Below are positions 36,413 to 45,736 of a stretch of 64,000 nt of DNA, one piece after another. Source of the stretch: Parabacteroides sp. ZJ-118 (GTDB lineage Bacteria > Bacteroidota > Bacteroidia > Bacteroidales > Tannerellaceae); contig NZ_JAAKDT010000006.1 in the NCBI RefSeq assembly GCF_011038785.1, positions 1 through 64,000 on the forward strand, written 5' to 3'. The translations under genes and the position numbers were made by a program. The notes under the pieces were generated by a model that had not been told where the DNA came from, ran no database searches, and saw only the letters and a list, made by a program, of their open reading frames with translations. How positions within the stretch are numbered: the stretch's first letter is position 1; every line of letters begins with the position of its first letter.

Positions 36413-38468
36413 TCGTAATTTGTGATTTGTAATCGTTATATAGTTCTTCCTGCGAGCGGAAATCTCCCTCTTCCTCCGTTGTCCAAGGGCGATTTTCTCC
36501 GGTTCCATCGACGATGTTTCCCTGGCAATTGTCTCGAAGCCCGAAGTCAATGACCTTCCATAGATCTTCTTTGACCTGAGGATCGTAAACCGGAGTGACG
36601 ACCTCCACCCGGTTATCCAGGTTGCGCGGCATCCAGTCCGCCGAACCGATGAAGGTCTTGTTCTCTCCACCCGCCGCGAAGATGAAGATCCGCGAATGCT
36701 CCAGATACCGGTCTATGATGCCGTTGATACGGATTCTGTCGCTCACCACGGGAATACCTGTCATCAGGGAGCAATTGCCGCGTACCAACAGGTCGACGGG
36801 AACCCCGTTTGCGGATGCCTCATAGAGCTTCTTCACCATGGCCACATCTGTAATGTGATTGATTTTGATACGGATATAAGCCGGTTTGCCCGCCTGCTTG
36901 TTCTTTATCTCCTCGTTGATCAGCCGGACAAACTTCTGCCGCATCTCATTGGGGGAGACCAGCAGCTCCTTGAAGCGGACCGGCGAATAGGGCTTCTCGA
37001 TGAAGGTGAACACGGCGTCCACATCCCGTACCACGTTGCGGGCGGCAGTCATCAGCATATAGTCCGTGTACACGCGGGCGTTGCCTTCATGGAAATTCCC
37101 GGTACTGATGCAGGCGATGTCATTCCCCGAACCCATACTGATATGCGTGATCTTGGAATGCACCTTCAGTCCCTCCACCCCAAAAATGACGTGGATGCCG
37201 GCATCCTGCATCTTCTTGGACCAATCGATGTTGGAGGCTTCGTCGAAGCGTGCCAGCAACTCAATGACCACGGTCACCTTTTTCCCGTTGCGGGCGGCGC
37301 AAATAAGGGCTTTAACCACCTTGGAATCCTTGGCCAGGCGGTAGAGTGTTGTCTTTACGCTTTTCACCTCCTTGCTGACAGCCGCCTCCTGCAAGACGCG
37401 GATGTAATATTCGAAGCTGTGATAAGGTACGTGAATGAAACGGTCTCCCTGCTGTATCCGCCTCAAAAGGCTTTCGCCACTGTTCAGCTCGGGTCTTATC
37501 AGAGGCTCCCACACCGGATACCTCAGATCCTCGCGCCCGCAGTCGGGAAAAGACATCAGATCCTTGTGGTTGTGGTAACGTCCGCCTGCCAGAACCGTAT
37601 CCAGCTTGTCCAGGTTCAACTTGTTCATGACGCGCTTCAACAGGTCCTTGGGCATCTCCGCATCATAAATCACCCGCAGGGCATCTCCCTTCTTGCGGCT
37701 TTTTATCCCCTTTGAAATCTTCTGCAACATGCCGTTGCGCAGGTCATTGTCGATCTCCATCTCGGCATCTTTGGTGAATTTGAACGCGTATGCCTTGAAG
37801 GAGACATAACTCAAACCGGAGAAAATCATGGGTAGGCAATAGCGGATGACATCGTCCAAATACATCAGGAAGCTTTTTCCTTCCTTGTCGGGCAAGCTTA
37901 TAAAACGTCCGCATTCAGCTACCGGAAGCGTGATCAAAGCATAGTCGCTCCCTTTCTTGTCCTTGGCCTGCATCTTGACGGCAAGGTAAATATTCTCATC
38001 CGCCTCGTCGGTCAGCTGTTTCACGGCCGACAGCCAGACCGGGCTGATAAAGCCACTCAGCCGCTGCCGATAAAACCGGCGTATAAACTTTTGCTGGTTT
38101 TCATCCAGTTCATCCTCTTTCAGCAAGAATATATTTTCCTCGCCCAACCGACGGGTTACCTCGTGGATGGCATGCTCATATTCCTTTGAATAATGGTTGT
38201 TCAATTTGTTGATCTGCTTGATAAGGGATCGTGCGTGCTCCCGTTCGGCACGCAGGCTTCTGTCCTCACACTCGGCGATACGGTTGAGCGTGGCCACGCG
38301 GACACGGAAGAATTCGTCCAGGTTGTTGGAATAGATCCCGAGAAAGCCCAATCTGTCCAACAAAGGGACCCGGCTTTTAGAGGCTTCTTGCAAAATGCGG
38401 CGGTTGAAGTACATCCAACTCAAATCGCGGTCGACGTATGCCTCCGATACAGTTTTCTTATTAATCAT
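36405..38468 (-). CDS. ppk1: Polyphosphate kinase 1
   Basis: This enzyme reversibly transfers the gamma-phosphate of ATP to polyphosphate. The 687-residue length is normal. N-terminal family text is DRDLSWMYFNRRILQEA, followed by NNLDEFFRVRVATLNR. The phosphorylated catalytic His is in GLKVHSKITH, and the second conserved His is in GNFHEGNARVYTDY. The C-terminal phospholipase D-like half carries NRSTGTP-equivalent and DNRVEVVTPV segments. It is the first gene of the ppk1-ppx pair. A TATTTTTG promoter box lies 26 bases before the ATG. Confidence 0.95.
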   Translation of the reverse strand: MINKKTVSEAYVDRDLSWMYFNRRILQEASKSRVPLLDRLGFLGIYSNNLDEFFRVRVATLNRIAECEDRSLRAEREHARSLIKQINKLNNHYSKEYEHAIHEVTRRLGEENIFLLKEDELDENQQKFIRRFYRQRLSGFISPVWLSAVKQLTDEADENIYLAVKMQAKDKKGSDYALITLPVAECGRFISLPDKEGKSFLMYLDDVIRYCLPMIFSGLSYVSFKAYAFKFTKDAEMEIDNDLRNGMLQKISKGIKSRKKGDALRVIYDAEMPKDLLKRVMNKLNLDKLDTVLAGGRYHNHKDLMSFPDCGREDLRYPVWEPLIRPELNSGESLLRRIQQGDRFIHVPYHSFEYYIRVLQEAAVSKEVKSVKTTLYRLAKDSKVVKALICAARNGKKVTVVIELLARFDEASNIDWSKKMQDAGIHVIFGVEGLKVHSKITHISMGSGNDIACISTGNFHEGNARVYTDYMLMTAARNVVRDVDAVFTFIEKPYSPVRFKELLVSPNEMRQKFVRLINEEIKNKQAGKPAYIRIKINHITDVAMVKKLYEASANGVPVDLLVRGNCSLMTGIPVVSDRIRINGIIDRYLEHSRIFIFAAGGENKTFIGSADWMPRNLDNRVEVVTPVYDPQVKEDLWKVIDFGLRDNCQGNIVDGTGENRPWTTEEEGDFRSQEELYNDYKSQITNG

Positions 38469-38493
38469 TTTTTACTTGTTAACGATTCCCGGC

Positions 38494-38501
38494 AAAAATA
38501 T
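38494..38501 (-). promoter_or_regulatory. Promoter -7 box of ppk1
   Basis: The minus strand reads TATTTTTG, a perfect TAnnTTTG box. The leader would be about 20 bases. Confidence 0.5.
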
Positions 38502-38769
38502 GCGGCGCATATTGCAAAAGCATGTTATTGGGATGAAAATTCAAAGAAGAAAACCTTTTAATCCCATCGCACCCCTGCAACGGTACCAACTCGTGCCCGC
38601 CGAACAGCCTCGCACCGATGCGTTTCAGTATACTTACATTGGCAAGGTGTTGAAAAAACAGGGTTTTCAGCTCACGAAATCGAAAGGGAAAACGCCTTTT
38701 TGAGATCACGGAAATCACGTTGGAACTGGGAAAAGCCCATTTCTCTGTGCCCAGCCCTCCCCGTTTTTT

Positions 38770-38845
38770 CCATTGAAACCCGATCGGAAAACCATTGAGA
38801 TACGGCGTTAAGTCAATGGAACGCGAGACGGATTCCATTGACTTA
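38770..38845. repeat. Tandem array of CCATTGA motifs with 22-base period, ending in a 13-base inverted repeat
   Basis: CCATTGA occurs at 38770 and 38792, in inverted form at 38813, and again at 38835, steps of 21-22 bases. The last two form perfect arms TAAGTCAATGGAA (38809-38821) and TTCCATTGACTTA (38833-38845). The 535-base gap between the ppk1 promoter and the MBOAT gene holds no convincing coding frame otherwise. Confidence 0.75.
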
Positions 38846-39036
38846 GCCGAGCAAATAGTTATTCTTCTTTGCCTCGATATCTATTTTCGTAAATTTATCG
38901 GCAGCTAAAACCTTGAGGTACGTGACCCGCATCCCTCCGGGAAGAAATTGCGAAGGCTTCTTCAAAAGATGCTGGAGCGCTACCTTTCTACGCCTGTACA
39001 GGCATCGACTCACGCCGATATACGTGTTTGCCTTCC

Positions 39037-40557
39037 TTAGAATTGAAAATAAATAAACGGCTGTACTCCCGCGCTCTTAAACTGGACAACAATGAAAATC
39101 GCTATCGCCAATATAGCGGCCTGTATCAATAATGGGGAACGTGTCACGACTCCTCTCAAGACATTCTCAGAGCGTTTCGGCATAAAATGCAGCGCGTAAC
39201 CGATCACCAGTAACGCGAATACCCCTTTATACCCTGAGACGAATTGCAGGAATACCTCCGGATGAAAATTTGTAAAGATCTGGCGAAGCATCTCTTCCGC
39301 TGCCTTCATCGAGTCAGCCCGGAACAAGATCCATCCGAAACAAGTCACATGAAACGTAATCAGGATACCCAACACCCGTCGCCAAGGCTTCATCTCGCCT
39401 CCCAAGGCCTTAAAGCCGCTGAAACGCGCCATAACGAACTTATGCGCGGCCAAAGCCATACCGTGCAAGGCTCCCCATAGGATGAAATTCATAGAAGCCC
39501 CATGCCACAACCCGCCCAGCAACATCGTTATCAGCAGATTCATATAGGTACGAACATTTCCTTTCCGATTTCCGCCCAAGGATATATACAGGTAATCTTT
39601 TAGCCAAGAGGAAAGGGAGATGTGCCAACGACGCCAGAACTCCGTAATCGTGGCCGATTGATAAGGAGAGTCGAAGTTAATATTGAAACGGAATCCCAAC
39701 CATAAGGCGATGCCGATCGCCATATCCGAATAGCCCGAGAAGTCGCAGTAAATCTGTAGCGCATACCCATAGACTCCCAATAGATTCTCTACGCCCGTAT
39801 AAAGCGACGGAGCATCAAAAACACGGTCCACGAAATTCATACTGATATAATCCGAGATCACCGTTTTCTTTAAAAGACCGCATAGGATAAGGAACAGCCC
39901 CTCTCCAAACTCAGATCGCGTCAGCGTAGGATTCTTATACATCTGGGGTATGAAATCCCGGGCACGGACAATCGGCCCAGCCACCAGCTGAGGAAAAAAC
40001 GACACATAGAAAACATAATCGATCCAACGACTGAGGGGCCGGATCCGTCCCCGATAAACGTCAATCACATAGCTGATGCTCTGGAAGGTAAAGAAAGAGA
40101 TTCCTACCGGAAGGAAGATGTTCATCTTTAGCCATTCTCCTCCAGCGGCTAGAGTAAACAACTCGCCTAGAAAGTTGAAATACTTGAAATACACTAACAT
40201 ACCTAGGTTAACGCAGAGGCTGAGCGTAACGAACAGCTTGCGTCTTGCCACCGATGTCGTATGCGAGATACGTTGCGCTATCAGGAAATCGGAAGTAGCC
40301 GTAAATACCAATAGCCCGAACCAAAGTCCACTACTTTTATAATAGAAATAGAGGGAAAACAGCGTCACGTAAATGATACGAGCCAACGTATGTTTCCTTA
40401 GCGACCTATAAATCACCAGGAAACCGATGAACAGGAAAAAGAATAACCCGCTGCTAAACAAGATCGGGGCATTCTGATGATACGTCAGGATATCTCCCAG
40501 TTTCTCCCACGCGAATTGATGATTACCAAGCCAATCTCTGAACATATTATATTCCAT
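39037..40557 (-). CDS. MBOAT family membrane O-acyltransferase (AlgI/DltB-like)
   Basis: This 506-residue polytopic membrane protein has about eleven hydrophobic segments. It carries the MBOAT marks YCDFSGYSDMAIGIALWLGF and the catalytic His region in WHGASMNFILWG, with LGGLWHG before it. Relatives AlgI, DltB and PatA move acetyl or D-alanyl groups across the inner membrane for attachment to extracellular glycans. It lies 9 bases after a secreted SGNH gene, itself overlapping another. This matches the AlgI/AlgJ or PatA/PatB arrangement, so the three proteins probably O-acetylate a surface or cell-wall polymer. Confidence 0.92.
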   Translation of the reverse strand: MEYNMFRDWLGNHQFAWEKLGDILTYHQNAPILFSSGLFFFLFIGFLVIYRSLRKHTLARIIYVTLFSLYFYYKSSGLWFGLLVFTATSDFLIAQRISHTTSVARRKLFVTLSLCVNLGMLVYFKYFNFLGELFTLAAGGEWLKMNIFLPVGISFFTFQSISYVIDVYRGRIRPLSRWIDYVFYVSFFPQLVAGPIVRARDFIPQMYKNPTLTRSEFGEGLFLILCGLLKKTVISDYISMNFVDRVFDAPSLYTGVENLLGVYGYALQIYCDFSGYSDMAIGIALWLGFRFNINFDSPYQSATITEFWRRWHISLSSWLKDYLYISLGGNRKGNVRTYMNLLITMLLGGLWHGASMNFILWGALHGMALAAHKFVMARFSGFKALGGEMKPWRRVLGILITFHVTCFGWILFRADSMKAAEEMLRQIFTNFHPEVFLQFVSGYKGVFALLVIGYALHFMPKRSENVLRGVVTRSPLLIQAAILAIAIFIVVQFKSAGVQPFIYFQF

Positions 40558-40566
40558 ATAAGATTC

Positions 40567-41898
40567 TTATCGGTTATTATATGATTCCATGAACGCCCTG
40601 AACAAAAGCGTTCCCTGTTCTTGATATCCTTCTTTCGTAAAATGAATCCGGTCCCGTCCCATCAAACGAGAACTATGCCATTTACGGCACGAGTTTTTCC
40701 CTCCTGTCGCGGTGAATAAATCCCAGCAGGCGACCTCTTCTTTCTTCGCTACGTTCCGGATGGCACGGGCGGCCCGCTCGGTATTATCATTGCGCACATA
40801 CGTTCGCTGCTTATTGACGCGTACCCTTTTGTAACATTCCGGTGGAGTCGTCAGCAAGATCGCCGTATTCGGTAGCTCCTTCTTGACGATCGCCAAGAAA
40901 ACCTCGATCTGGCCGGAAAACTCATCGATGTTAAAACGTCTGCCGAATGTCTCGTTGGTTCCCATGGAGATGATCAACAGGGAGGGCTTCAATAAAGCCA
41001 ACTGACGTACATAAGCCTCGTCCGTATAATTCGCGTACATCGCCCCGTTTACTCCGATGGAGTGATACAAGATACCGCTGCCGCCGTTCTTCAGCGTCAG
41101 GCCATAATACAAATTCGTAAAGGAAGAGGCCGGTCGCAATGTGTTTGTACCCTCTTTCCGCCTCGTACTCTGCAATTGCAAAGTATCGGTCAAGCAGGAG
41201 ATCCGGAAAGTATCGGCTAATACACCGGGGACACATACGGTATCCGCACGGAATGTCCGAACCGAGTCTTTCAAAACCCCAGCTGGAAGCATGGGCATCG
41301 CCCCCTCTCCCCTATATAAGATCGCTTCGTTAAACTCATAACCGGCACCATTATTCGGAGCTATCACGACATCAAAATTAATCGAAGGGGAAACAGACTT
41401 AATCCCGATCCCGCCGATCCCTATCGAGGTTTTCCGGACAGGCTGGACGCAACGCCCGGCGATCCAATCCTTAACGACGGATTTGATAAAGTAATCATCC
41501 GGCTCGTTGGTCTTGCTCAACTTGAAAGGAGCGATCCAGCCTCGTCCGGCATTCCCGAACGCCTGCTGGAAAAGGCGCATGACACGACCGCTTAAATGTC
41601 CGGCTTGGATATGCGAATCCCCCAATTGAACGATCGCGACAGCCGTATCTTTCCCCGCAAGCAACGAATCCAGTTCATTGAAGAAATCATTCCACGCCTT
41701 ACTTGAATCGGGTAAGATTAACGTATCTTCTCCCACCCTCATCGAATAAGATAAAGGAGGCAATGCTACCGTATCCCGAACCGCCACACGATCAAGAGAT
41801 ACATCCCCATTTGTCCAGGCTTTAGGTTTCGGAACCGAGAAGCCCAGGATCACTCCTAAAACGACCGGACTAATTAACCACTTCCTCCGCTTCATCAT
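40567..41898 (-). CDS. Secreted SGNH-hydrolase-fold protein A (partner of MBOAT)
   Basis: The 443-residue product has an N-terminal signal/anchor (residues 8-25) and an SGNH fold. The nucleophile Ser is in VQLGDSHIQAGHLSG, the oxyanion Asn in ISMGTNETFG, and the Asp/His pair in DRIHFTKEGY. In O-acetylation cassettes such proteins accept the acyl group exported by the MBOAT protein and transfer it to glycan. The start codon lies within the previous gene (29-base overlap). The Ser-Gly-Asn-His residues are all in place, so it should be active. Confidence 0.85.
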   Translation of the reverse strand: MMKRRKWLISPVVLGVILGFSVPKPKAWTNGDVSLDRVAVRDTVALPPLSYSMRVGEDTLILPDSSKAWNDFFNELDSLLAGKDTAVAIVQLGDSHIQAGHLSGRVMRLFQQAFGNAGRGWIAPFKLSKTNEPDDYFIKSVVKDWIAGRCVQPVRKTSIGIGGIGIKSVSPSINFDVVIAPNNGAGYEFNEAILYRGEGAMPMLPAGVLKDSVRTFRADTVCVPGVLADTFRISCLTDTLQLQSTRRKEGTNTLRPASSFTNLYYGLTLKNGGSGILYHSIGVNGAMYANYTDEAYVRQLALLKPSLLIISMGTNETFGRRFNIDEFSGQIEVFLAIVKKELPNTAILLTTPPECYKRVRVNKQRTYVRNDNTERAARAIRNVAKKEEVACWDLFTATGGKNSCRKWHSSRLMGRDRIHFTKEGYQEQGTLLFRAFMESYNNR

Positions 41899-43318
41899 AA
41901 AAATCTTTTTCTGATAACAACGCTTTCAGTAAGGCCCCGGCAATCTCCCGTCCACCCCTAAAACTTAAATGCGTATAATCCTTACTAGCCCAGTTTAATT
42001 CCACGAAACGGACCATACTGTTCTCTCCTCCCATGGCACCGAATATATTCCAGAAAGGAACCCCTGCCTTTTTAGCGGCTTGCCTTTGCGCATGCAACAA
42101 GGCTAATACGGCCGGCATCGTCTCGAACTCCCCATCGTCTTGATGGCTCCTGTCCGACACCCCCAACATCAATATATCGGCTTCCGGAAAACAAAGTTGT
42201 ATATGGTTAATGACCTTTACCATCCGGTTACTGTACCATCCATAATTCATCACGCTATCGCTCACGACATTCAATCCATACTGCAAGACGATCAAATCAT
42301 ACGGACGGATCTTATTCAATGCCTGGCAACGGGAGACATCCAATCGCTCCAATATCATACCTGAGTTTCCCCGCAGAGAGAAGTTATCGACCGAGACACC
42401 TGAATGATCCTCCATAGCGACCCCCAATGCCCGGAACTCCGGGGTATTCTTAAAAGTGAAATCCGCCTCGGTAAACGTCCCTTCCAACTCGTATTGGGTT
42501 ACGATCGATGTGGCGGGAAGCGTTTCTCGCAGGGTATCGGCGGAAGCGTCGCAAACCAAGCGCATCTCCGTATTCTTATTCTGCTCATAAATCAGTTTCA
42601 AGGAAGAGAACGCTTGAAGCTCCGGATAACGTTTAGTCGTCTTCACATGGATAGAGGCGTTCTCCTCGTTTGCCTCGAACATCATTCCAGATAAGGTATA
42701 TCCATGCTCTTGATCCGTCAGCATAGACCAAGTAGTCCATCCGGAGGCACGTTGCTCCACGGTCGGACGGAACTGTGCCGCTACGGATGTGACCGGCACA
42801 AAACCTACTCCCCGTCCCCCGAATTCCTTCTGCATCCCGGAACGGAAATCGGCCACCATGATATCTCCTTCGATAAAAGAATCTCCAAGGAAGGCCACAC
42901 GCACCGGACGATTCAATTCCCGCCTGTTTTTTAAGGCGGTGAAGAATCGTCGCAAACCGATATGTCCAAGAGAATAGTCCTCAATGTGAGCCCCCAGCGA
43001 ATCCGCCCCTTGAACAGCACAGACCGCTTTGTATAACGAATCGCGAAGAGCCAAAGCCGCCGAATCTATCCCGGCGGAACGCATGATGGAATCCCTTAAT
43101 GCCACCGAATCTACTTGAAGGGTGTCCGCTTGTTCCAATTGCTGTCTCAAAGAATTCAAGGAAAGCTTTTCCTCTCCCACCTTGAAATCCGATAAAAGAT
43201 CTACCCTTTTGATCTTATATCCGAATAACGTATCCGGAAGGCTATATAAACCAAAGCTCATCAACAACGCCAGCGACAGTAACGCTAACACTCTACCCAA
43301 ATCATTATCTTTGTTCAT
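41870..43318 (-). CDS. Secreted SGNH-hydrolase-fold protein B
   Basis: From the ATG at 43318 the product has 482 residues: an N-terminal membrane anchor (residues 8-27, RVLALLSLALLMSFGLYSLP), a charged linker with repeated DS-rich segments, and an SGNH domain with LGDSFIEGDIM (nucleophile), LQYGLNVVSD (Asn) and DYTHLSFRGG (Asp/His). Its organisation parallels protein A, suggesting a related pair working on one acyl transfer pathway. The frame is open to 43384, but the promoter box TATCTTTG at 43341-43348 places transcription start below that, fixing the start at 43318. Confidence 0.83.
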   Translation of the reverse strand: MNKDNDLGRVLALLSLALLMSFGLYSLPDTLFGYKIKRVDLLSDFKVGEEKLSLNSLRQQLEQADTLQVDSVALRDSIMRSAGIDSAALALRDSLYKAVCAVQGADSLGAHIEDYSLGHIGLRRFFTALKNRRELNRPVRVAFLGDSFIEGDIMVADFRSGMQKEFGGRGVGFVPVTSVAAQFRPTVEQRASGWTTWSMLTDQEHGYTLSGMMFEANEENASIHVKTTKRYPELQAFSSLKLIYEQNKNTEMRLVCDASADTLRETLPATSIVTQYELEGTFTEADFTFKNTPEFRALGVAMEDHSGVSVDNFSLRGNSGMILERLDVSRCQALNKIRPYDLIVLQYGLNVVSDSVMNYGWYSNRMVKVINHIQLCFPEADILMLGVSDRSHQDDGEFETMPAVLALLHAQRQAAKKAGVPFWNIFGAMGGENSMVRFVELNWASKDYTHLSFRGGREIAGALLKALLSEKDFYDEAEEVVN

Positions 43319-43340
43319 CTGACTTTTGCTTACAAGGGGA

Positions 43341-43348
43341 CAAAGATA
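43341..43348 (-). promoter_or_regulatory. Promoter -7 box of the SGNH-SGNH-MBOAT operon
   Basis: The minus strand reads TATCTTTG, a perfect TAnnTTTG box. The leader is about 17 bases to the ATG at 43318. Confidence 0.55.
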
Positions 43349-43395
43349 GACAAGTTTACCTACCCGGGAATAATCTTCGGACAAAAAAGATGAGA

Positions 43396-44514
43396 CTACT
43401 TCTTGCCACCGATTACCAATAAGGGTGTATCGGTGTGGAATAACATTTTTCTCGCGATCGAAGGATTGAACATTCGGGCTAGGATATTACGACGATATGT
43501 GCTTAAGGCTATCATATCAATTTGTTTATCACGAACAAATTTCTCGATGGCCAACAGCAAGTCACCATCGGCTAGAACCGTATGGGAGATAGGAGCATGC
43601 GGATATTGTTTCTTGAAATATTCACGGACGCCCGTCAAACGAATCTCATTCCATTCATCTTTACTGGTAGAGATATTGAATAGATGAATATTAAAATCAA
43701 AACCTTTGATGATCTCCATAAACTCGTCAAACGCAACCAGATCTCTCTGGTTAAACGATGTGGCGAAAGCGATATTCTTAGCGTCTCTCAAATCCGTAAA
43801 AGGGACATTCTCCGGTATCGCCAATACAGGAACCCGGTTCACCTCGATCACCTCCCCGGTCACGCTACCGATTAGATCCATATCTTTCTGGCTCTTGCCT
43901 CTTGTTCCCATCACGATCAATGTCGGGTGATATTCCTTACTGTAGGCGATGATCTCCTCTTCTGGCAAGCCTTCACGTAATATATAGTCGTATTTTACCT
44001 TTGGCAATTCGCCGGAGGACATCTTCCGGTTGATATGCGTACAAATATTCTCCATATCGATACGAACACGTTGTAAGATATGCTGTACGGATTCCTCCTC
44101 GTTTACTTGGTAGGCCCAAGTATCTCCCATCGGGATAGCGGATGGAAAATAGGGGCTGAAATAGGCGTGCATGATCATCACCTCCGCACCTACCGCATTC
44201 GCATAATTAATTCCCAACTCACATGCCTTAGCGGAATAATCCGAGAAATCAATCGGGATCAGAACTTTCTTGACCGCATTAATCTTCGATTCTTCCCCTT
44301 TCGGCTCCTCAAACCACTTACTGTCTTCAATGATGCGTAAAGCATGCGGTAAATCACTCTCCTTAATGCGCACACGCACTCCTGCCGAAACGATGGGCTG
44401 GATCTGATTTACATTATGTATATAGACCTCTATGCCTTCCGTTTCGAGGATTGTCTTAAGAATCTGGGCTTTCTCGAACGTGTGGATAGCCAATGTCACT
44501 AATTTATCTTCCAT
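43396..44514 (-). CDS. Tandem universal stress protein with N-terminal DUF2007-like domain
   Basis: From MEDKLVTLAIHTF the product has 372 residues. Residues 1-70 resemble the small DUF2007 'signal-transducing' fold (LAIHTFEKAQILKTILETEGIEVYI). Two universal stress protein domains follow: 80-235 (VLIPIDFSDYSAKACELG ... IVMGTRGKSQ) and 240-372 (IAFATSFNQRD ... LLVIGGKK). The first retains the GxRG nucleotide-binding signature, the second does not clearly. The role is probably stress-related and cytoplasmic. The frame extends to 44580, but that region contains the terminator of the upstream gene, so 44514 is the better start. Confidence 0.85.
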   Translation of the reverse strand: MEDKLVTLAIHTFEKAQILKTILETEGIEVYIHNVNQIQPIVSAGVRVRIKESDLPHALRIIEDSKWFEEPKGEESKINAVKKVLIPIDFSDYSAKACELGINYANAVGAEVMIMHAYFSPYFPSAIPMGDTWAYQVNEEESVQHILQRVRIDMENICTHINRKMSSGELPKVKYDYILREGLPEEEIIAYSKEYHPTLIVMGTRGKSQKDMDLIGSVTGEVIEVNRVPVLAIPENVPFTDLRDAKNIAFATSFNQRDLVAFDEFMEIIKGFDFNIHLFNISTSKDEWNEIRLTGVREYFKKQYPHAPISHTVLADGDLLLAIEKFVRDKQIDMIALSTYRRNILARMFNPSIARKMLFHTDTPLLVIGGKK

Positions 44515-44567
44515 ACTCAATGCGTCTTTATAGATGAAACAATAGGGATTTATGAATGGTTGAATAT

Positions 44568-44611
44568 AAAAAAATCCCAAAGCGTTCTTTCTTTTAGCTA
44601 TGGGATTTTTT
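44568..44611 (-). terminator. Terminator of the small DNA-binding protein gene
   Basis: Arms AATCCCA (44573-44579) and TGGGATT (44601-44607) are flanked by A-run and T-run, giving a U-tract on either strand. It lies 18 bases beyond the stop of the gene at 44629-44901. Confidence 0.8.
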
Positions 44612-44628
44612 ATACGAATGAATTTCTC

Positions 44629-44901
44629 TTACGCTTTCTGTGCTTCGACATCCCGACTCTCGGCCAGTATCTGCAAAGCACGTTCGAAAATAGTCATGTC
44701 ATCTAAAATGACCAATCCTCCGTCCGGACCGGGCTCGATATGGAAACCACAACTCCGTCCATCTTGAAAATTATGTCCACCGAAATAGTTGCGAACGGTC
44801 TCTACCTTTAATCCCAGCTCATCGGCGATGCGTTGTGTACTTCCGTCAGGTAACGAGTCTTTAATTCTTCTCAGTTCGTTAAATGTAATCGTCTTTGTCA
44901 T
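44629..44901 (-). CDS. Small helix-turn-helix DNA-binding protein
   Basis: A 90-residue cytoplasmic protein. Residues 5-40 read as a helix-turn-helix (FNELRRIKDSLPDGSTQRIA then DELGLKVETVRNYFGG), and the C-terminal half is a short acidic domain (GGLVILDDMTIFERALQILAE). Proteins of this size and layout are common in Bacteroidales and are annotated only as DNA-binding; targets are unknown. It stands alone with its own terminator. I found no clear promoter box in the 139 bases upstream. Confidence 0.7.
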   Translation of the reverse strand: MTKTITFNELRRIKDSLPDGSTQRIADELGLKVETVRNYFGGHNFQDGRSCGFHIEPGPDGGLVILDDMTIFERALQILAESRDVEAQKA

Positions 44902-45040
44902 GGCTTTCTTATTTTGAAGGTTAATACTCTTGTTTAATATGATGGCACTAACTTAGTCATTTAATAGTATTGAAACAAATTATTATCGAGAAAATAAACT
45001 GAAAACAAATATGCTTTACGACATACTTAACCGAACTCTC

Positions 45041-45733
45041 TTATCTTAAGCACGATACCAATTGCTTATTGAATAGGGCTATTAAAAGGATGGTCAACCA
45101 AATCGCATAGGTGATCCAACGTTTCCGGGTATCCGAGTAAATAGCCTCCGGATGTATCCAAGAATCCGCCGGAATCAGTTTAGACCTCATGTAGATGTAT
45201 AACAGATATACCAAATATCCGAATAGCAAACCGGATAAAGCTCCCGGAATAATATCCGTAATAAAATGCACTCCCAAATAAATACGAGTATAGGAGGTCA
45301 AGATCGCCCAAAAGAAAATAGTCCATCCGAATAGTTTATTCCTGAAGATCAGTGTCATCAAGGTTGCGAAGCCGAAAGCGTTCGCCGCATGGCTAGAGAT
45401 AAATCCATACATACCGCCCCGATAACCGAACACCACCCTTACCTGATCCATAAAGTCAGGGTGATGAGTCGGACGGAAACGGGTGAAGATGGGTTTACAA
45501 ACATGCGAAGCGAACTGGTCGCATAGCGTGATCGTCAAGACAATGGCCAATAAGATCAACGACCACTCCTTCCAGTTCTTCTTATAGCACAATACCACCA
45601 ACATAAAAAAGGCTAACGGTAGCCAAACCACCTTGCCTGAATAGATCCACATAAAGCGATCTAAAAAAGCGGAGTCGCTACCGTTAAGCAGAAAGAACGC
45701 ATCACGTTCCCAAACCAATAATTGTTCTAGCAT
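45041..45733 (-). CDS. PAP2-family membrane phosphatase
   Basis: The 230-residue inner-membrane protein has five or six hydrophobic segments and the three PAP2 motifs: KPIFTRFRP (about 79-87), SSHAANAFG (about 115-123) and TRIYLGVHFITD (about 155-166) with the catalytic His. It should dephosphorylate a lipid phosphate such as undecaprenyl pyrophosphate or phosphatidic acid. It starts three bases after the BatE stop, so it is apparently the last gene of the Bat transcript. Motif 2 reads SSHA in place of the usual PSGH. Confidence 0.88.
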   Translation of the reverse strand: MLEQLLVWERDAFFLLNGSDSAFLDRFMWIYSGKVVWLPLAFFMLVVLCYKKNWKEWSLILLAIVLTITLCDQFASHVCKPIFTRFRPTHHPDFMDQVRVVFGYRGGMYGFISSHAANAFGFATLMTLIFRNKLFGWTIFFWAILTSYTRIYLGVHFITDIIPGALSGLLFGYLVYLLYIYMRSKLIPADSWIHPEAIYSDTRKRWITYAIWLTILLIALFNKQLVSCLR

Positions 45734-45736
45734 GTA

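Noticed and set aside
38479-38838. A 119-codon minus-strand frame, and a 56-codon plus-strand frame near 38533
   Set aside because: They overlap each other and the ppk1 promoter or the 22-base array, show no domain or promoter, and look like open frames by chance.
44515-44580. Longer start for the universal stress protein
   Set aside because: The extension would be encoded inside the terminator of the upstream gene.
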